Shown one piece after another: positions 6,500-8,976 of a stretch of 8,976 nucleotides of DNA; positions within the stretch are counted from its first letter, which is position 1, and each line of letters opens with the position of its first letter. Under the pieces are notes generated by a model. It ran no database searches and was not told where the DNA came from. It worked only from the letters and a program-made list of their open reading frames with translations. A program made the position numbers and the translations under genes. This DNA is from DASPKW01 sp038244055 (GTDB taxonomy: Bacteria; Planctomycetota; Phycisphaerae; Tepidisphaerales; Tepidisphaeraceae): the NCBI GenBank assembly GCA_038244055.1, contig JBBRTW010000295.1, forward strand, positions 1 to 8,976, given 5' to 3'.

Positions 6500-6525
6500 T
6501 AGACAGTAGACAGTAGGCAGTAGAA
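6491..6525. repeat. Heptamer array, AGTAGAC units
   Basis: Five in-phase units: AGTAGAT, AGTAGAC, AGTAGAC, AGTAGGC and AGTAGAA. The first begins inside the BMP gene and supplies its last two codons and part of its TAG stop. Confidence 0.88.
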
Positions 6526-6608
6526 AACTCGCAACTCATCACTCGCAACCCGCAACGTCCTCCCGGCATTTCTCGCAACTCGCAACTCGCAACCCGCTAC
6601 TCGCAACT
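6526..6608. repeat. Heptamer array, CTCGCAA units
   Basis: About twelve units based on AACTCGC, in two tight clusters (about 6526-6559 and 6573-6608) joined by a degenerate stretch. It follows the AGTAGAC array without a gap. The second cluster is shifted by two bases relative to the phase of the first. Confidence 0.85.
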
Positions 6609-6656
6609 CCCCCTTCGCGGGATGGTGGGTTGGGTCTTTCCGGGCCGCGGTCGGAG
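6609..6656 (+). repeat. 48-base dispersed repeat, copy A
   Basis: It starts CCCCCTTCGCGGGATGG and ends GGGCCGCGGTCGGAG. Copy B at 8763-8811, in the same orientation, has identical first 17 and last 15 bases, about six changes between them and one extra base. The two copies flank the TIR/SEFIR gene. Confidence 0.88.
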
Positions 6657-6700
6657 GGGAGCAACACGCTCGTCGGTACTCCGTCCACGCATTTTTCTTT

Positions 6701-6723
6701 CCGCCGCAACAGCGCAGCGGCGG
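6701..6723 (+). repeat. GC-rich hairpin
   Basis: CCGCCGC (6701-6707) pairs with GCGGCGG (6717-6723) across nine bases. A T-rich stretch precedes rather than follows it, so it is not a + strand terminator of normal form. Confidence 0.45.
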
Positions 6724-6830
6724 CGGGATAGTTGGAGAGGAGGCGGCGCGAGAGTGGACGCTTATCGTGAAATCGAATCCTGTCCCTCTTCCCGTTTCTG
6801 GTGGCGGCGGAGGTGTGAGGGGGCGAGGCG

Positions 6831-6872
6831 AATTATGAATTATGAATTATGAATTATGAATGGCGAATGGCT
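6831..6872. repeat. Heptamer array, AATTATG units
   Basis: Four perfect AATTATG units (6831-6858), then two degenerate units AATGGCG and AATGGCT in the same phase. This AT-rich array lies in a GC-rich setting and is unrelated in sequence to the other heptamers. Confidence 0.92.
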
Positions 6873-6904
6873 TGGTTGGCGGGGGGAAGAGATGGAAGAC
6901 ATTC

Positions 6905-6972
6905 GGCACAGAGACACAGAGGCACGGAGGTTGGAAGAGAGTCGCAGATGAACGCGGATGAACGCGGATTGT
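6905..6972. repeat. CACAGAG (8-base) and CGCGGATGAA (10-base) repeats
   Basis: At 6907-6930 there are three 8-base units: CACAGAGA, CACAGAGG and CACGGAGG. At 6943-6972 there are three 10-base units: CGCAGATGAA, CGCGGATGAA and CGCGGATTGT. From memory, the two often occur together between genes in environmental bacteria and give spurious HRGTE and MNADERG peptides when translated. Confidence 0.85.
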
Positions 6973-6978
6973 ATTTGC

Positions 6979-7050
6979 AGGGTGGGCAGACGAGCCGGGA
7001 AACGTGTTGTAAAATGCGAGGGGCTTGCGCGCGGCTCGTCTGCCCACCCT
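6979..7050. repeat. 19-bp perfect inverted repeat, long hairpin
   Basis: The arms at 6979-6997 and 7032-7050 are perfect complements; the arm core reads GGGTGGGCAGACGAGCCG, with a 34-base loop. The structure ends 32 bases before the candidate -10 box of the TIR/SEFIR gene. There is no trailing T-run. It could insulate the gene from upstream transcription, or be one more intergenic repeat. Confidence 0.9.
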
Positions 7051-7081
7051 ACCCACTAGCCATCGAATAAATTCCCAAAGA

Positions 7082-7090
7082 TGCTAGAAT
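7082..7090 (+). promoter_or_regulatory. Likely extended -10 promoter of the TIR/SEFIR gene
   Basis: TGCTAGAAT fits TGnTATAAT with five of six hexamer matches. It lies 33 bases before the start codon in the only low-GC stretch of the leader. No clear -35 is seen, which extended -10 promoters can tolerate. Confidence 0.45.
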
Positions 7091-7108
7091 AGCCTTAAAC
7101 GCAGAATC

Positions 7109-7115
7109 GGAAGGG
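7109..7115 (+). promoter_or_regulatory. Shine-Dalgarno GGAAGGG for the TIR/SEFIR gene
   Basis: A purine-rich site seven bases before the ATG at 7123; it supports that start. Four of the other five genes lack such a site. Confidence 0.6.
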
Positions 7116-7122
7116 ATGCGAC

Positions 7123-8580
7123 ATGCCTGAAAATGAGCCTGCTCCGAAAGTTTTCATATCCTATTCCTGGTCATCAGAGCCTCACAAGGCGTGGGTAGTG
7201 GAGCTTGCTGAGCGCCTAATGTCGGATGGCGTGGAAGTAATCCTTGACGTCTGGGATCTGAAGGCGGGGCAAGACAAATATGCGTTCATGGAAAGAATGG
7301 TTACTGATGAATCGGTCACGCGGGTCCTAATGGTCCTCGATAAGAAGTACGCTGATAAGGCCGACATCCGGGCTGGCGGCGTCGGGTCCGAATCGCAGAT
7401 CATCTCCTCGCAGTTATACGAAAAGGTGGACCATCAGAAGTTCATACCGATTGTCGCGGAGCGGGCGCCGGATGGGGGCCATTTCGCGCCGGTCTTCCTC
7501 AAGTCGCGGATATATATTGATCTATCCTCAAAAGAGGGATACGCCACGGAATATGAAGGATTGATTAGGAACATTTATGACCGACCAGCTAGACAACGTC
7601 CGGCCCTTGGAAATCGTCCCGTCTTTCTTGACGTACCAAACCCGGTATCACCCAATGTCCGTTTCAGGCTCGATGATCTCACATCCGCAATAGAAAAAGG
7701 GCAGCCTCAGGCACTTGGCCATTTGAAGCGGTTTTTGAACGAGGTATTGAAAGCAATGGAGCCGTTCAGGATCGAGGGGGAATCGGAAGTTCCGCTGGAC
7801 GAGAGAGTGGTTGATAGCCTACGTCAGTTGAAACCGCTTCGAGACAACTTTATACAGGCATGCGCCACGATCTCAACATTCAGCGAAGATATTAGTTTTT
7901 TCAAGGAAATTCACTCCTTTTTTGAGCGAGGGGCCACGCTCTTGTTCCGCCCGAAAGACAGAATAACACATCATGAGGGATGGACTGACAATTTTGGATT
8001 TTTCCTGCGTGAGTGCCTGCTTTATTTGACGGCACTCCTGCTAAAAGACAAACGATATTCAAATCTAAAATGGCTTATTGAGGCCGACTACTGCTACGCC
8101 ACGGCGAATGAAACCGAGTGCGAATCCTTCGCCGTGTTTGACTGTAGACTGGAAGTCATCGACAAATTACGAAATCACCGCCTGAAATTGAACCGCCTGT
8201 CGGTAACTGCGGACCTTATAAAAGAACGAGCGGACACCCACTCCATTTCGTTTGACGAGTTAATGCACGCAGACGTCGTTTTGGCGCTGGTTCCACTATT
8301 GAATGGGCACCCTGAGGCGTTCGGAAGGCACTGGTGGCCTCGCACCGCAGTATTTCTTGAACGTCATTCGGCGACACTGCCCGTGTTTGCACGAATCGCA
8401 AGGAGGGCACCAGACCCGGCAATCGAAGTGCTTTTCGGCGCGAAGTCGTTAGACGAGCTTGGCGCCAGATATAAACAGGCCGCGAAGACATACAATTTCG
8501 AGAGATGGTTCTTTGGGTTCCAAGCGATTCCGTTTTCGCAGTGGATGGGATTGACCGATTGGCTTCGAAATAATCCGTAG
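7123..8580 (+). CDS. TIR/SEFIR-domain protein, probable defence effector
   Basis: A 485-residue protein. Residues 9-155 form a TIR-superfamily domain of the SEFIR kind: KVFISYSW (9-16), HKAWVVELAERL (21-32), GVEVILDVWDL (36-46), GGVGSES (85-91), KFIPIV (106-111) and YIDLS (131-135). E90 or E100 may be the catalytic glutamate of an NADase. The remaining 330 residues have no domain I recognise; they are helical in character and hold HWWPRT (403-408) near a hydrophobic stretch. In bacteria such proteins commonly sense phage and deplete NAD through the TIR part, with the C-terminal part as sensor; that role is inferred here. No signal peptide. GC is visibly lower than in neighbours (about 48 percent on sequence line 7681 against 70 percent on line 1501) and third-codon bases are mixed, pointing to transfer. 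No partner gene is visible. Confidence 0.85.
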   Translation: MPENEPAPKVFISYSWSSEPHKAWVVELAERLMSDGVEVILDVWDLKAGQDKYAFMERMVTDESVTRVLMVLDKKYADKADIRAGGVGSESQIISSQLYEKVDHQKFIPIVAERAPDGGHFAPVFLKSRIYIDLSSKEGYATEYEGLIRNIYDRPARQRPALGNRPVFLDVPNPVSPNVRFRLDDLTSAIEKGQPQALGHLKRFLNEVLKAMEPFRIEGESEVPLDERVVDSLRQLKPLRDNFIQACATISTFSEDISFFKEIHSFFERGATLLFRPKDRITHHEGWTDNFGFFLRECLLYLTALLLKDKRYSNLKWLIEADYCYATANETECESFAVFDCRLEVIDKLRNHRLKLNRLSVTADLIKERADTHSISFDELMHADVVLALVPLLNGHPEAFGRHWWPRTAVFLERHSATLPVFARIARRAPDPAIEVLFGAKSLDELGARYKQAAKTYNFERWFFGFQAIPFSQWMGLTDWLRNNP

Positions 8581-8681
8581 GATGCGTGGGAAATTCAACA
8601 CGGACAGTGTTCGATTGCGTCGCGCCCTCCCCGCGCCCGCAATGTGAGGGGTGGGGCGGTGAAGAAACCATCAAGGCCGTA

Positions 8682-8747
8682 GGGTAGATGTACTCGCCCA
8701 CCGCCGGGCCTCTCGCGGTTCGCGGCTCTCCGTGGGCGAGTATACCC
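8682..8747. repeat. Long bulged hairpin after the TIR/SEFIR gene
   Basis: GGGTA (8682-8686) pairs with TACCC (8743-8747). After a four-base bulge, TACTCGCCCAC (8691-8701) pairs with GTGGGCGAGTA (8732-8742), 16 base pairs in all. CGCG/CGCG can pair within the loop. It starts about 100 bases past the stop and lacks a T-run. Confidence 0.85.
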
Positions 8748-8762
8748 ACCCAACGAATCCGC

Positions 8763-8811
8763 CCCCCTTCGCGGGATGGCGGGACGGTGCTTTCCTGGGC
8801 CGCGGTCGGAG
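8763..8811 (+). repeat. 48-base dispersed repeat, copy B
   Basis: Same orientation as copy A at 6609-6656, with identical first 17 and last 15 bases. It begins 182 bases past the TIR/SEFIR stop. Confidence 0.88.
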
Positions 8812-8930
8812 ATGTTCTCTGTGCTGTCAAGTTGTTTTTGGCGGGTTTGCGTGCCATGTTATGCACCGTAAGTGACAGGGGTGTTGAAAGCGGTGGACCG
8901 GTGGCTGTTGATTGCCTGGGCAACCGTTGA

Positions 8931-8976
8931 ACGAGTCATTGGGCGAGTCGATGGACGACCGCTGTGCGAGTCATCG
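8931..8976. repeat. Degenerate 12-base tandem repeat at the window edge
   Basis: ACGAGTCATT, GCGAGTCGAT, ACGACCGCTGT and GCGAGTCATCG follow one another with a period near 12. The array is cut off by the end of the window, so its full length is unknown. Confidence 0.6.

Larger units (their letters stand above)
6500..7122. other. 623-base repeat mosaic before the TIR/SEFIR gene
   Basis: No believable gene is present; the short open frames here translate repeats. In order it holds two heptamer arrays, one copy of the 48-base dispersed repeat, about 170 bases of G-rich unassigned sequence with a CCGCCGC/GCGGCGG stem, a third heptamer array, CACAGAG and GAACGCGGAT units, a long inverted repeat, and finally a likely promoter and ribosome site for the gene at 7123. 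Confidence 0.75.
8581..8976. other. 396-base gap after the TIR/SEFIR gene, no gene seen
   Basis: It holds a long hairpin (8682-8747), the second dispersed-repeat copy (8763-8811), about 115 unassigned bases and a 12-base tandem repeat at the edge. Open frames on both strands here mostly translate these repeats and have no recognisable protein features. A gene could begin just past the window. Confidence 0.6.

Noticed and set aside
6622..7070. Several 69- to 76-codon open frames on both strands
   Set aside because: They translate the dispersed and tandem repeats, giving the HRGTE and MNADERG type peptides expected of repeats, not proteins.
6609..8811. Insertion sequence or composite transposon carrying the TIR/SEFIR gene
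   Set aside because: No transposase or recombinase gene, terminal inverted repeats of IS type or target-site duplication is seen; only short direct repeats flank the gene.
8216..8930. Open frames on both strands after the TIR/SEFIR gene (80 and 235 codons)
   Set aside because: They run through the hairpin and dispersed repeat, the longer one also being antisense to the TIR/SEFIR gene, and neither has motifs or a ribosome site.

Overview
The window is GC-rich and carries six protein genes, all on the + strand, separated by long gaps (191 to 623 bases) that are largely repeats. The gene content suggests Planctomycetota, or less likely Verrucomicrobiota: a Tat-exported Gfo/Idh/MocA oxidoreductase, several exported degradative or binding proteins, few Shine-Dalgarno sites and wide gaps between same-strand genes. 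This placement is inference from gene style; no rRNA or marker gene is present.

Layout. 1-238: a nested palindrome made of 7-base tandem repeats. 239-1078: class I SAM-dependent methyltransferase with an N-terminal four-cysteine zinc ribbon. 1079-1394: gap with several perfect hairpins. 1395-2363: exported nucleoside-hydrolase-like protein. 2361-2541: long inverted repeat of CACGAA-type units. 2616-3956: Tat-signal Gfo/Idh/MocA oxidoreductase. 3977-4085: inverted pair of CATCCTGAGG repeats with 21-bp perfect arms. 4158-5345: exported beta-lactamase-fold serine hydrolase. 5345-5536: heptamer array filling the whole gap. 5537-6499: BMP/PnrA-type solute-binding protein. 6491-7050: a patchwork of different repeat families laid end to end. 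7123-8580: TIR/SEFIR-domain protein with a large unassigned C-terminal region, probably a defence effector. 8581-8976: hairpin, second copy of a 48-base dispersed repeat, and a 12-base tandem repeat cut by the window edge.

How the genes relate. The gaps argue against one operon. The exported nucleoside hydrolase and the BMP-family binding protein (a family that often binds nucleosides) could both serve scavenging of nucleosides or related sugars, but they are about 3 kb apart and no ABC permease or ATPase gene lies in the window. The oxidoreductase and serine hydrolase fit exported carbohydrate or ester metabolism without a defined pathway. The TIR/SEFIR gene differs from the rest: lower GC, mixed third-codon bases, a proper Shine-Dalgarno and an extended -10 box, and related repeats on both sides. 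It looks like a horizontally acquired defence gene lodged in a repeat-rich gap.

The most unusual signals are (i) at least five unrelated repeat sequences sharing a 7-base period, often in inverted pairs and often starting at a stop codon, and (ii) the TIR/SEFIR gene flanked by copies of one dispersed repeat.
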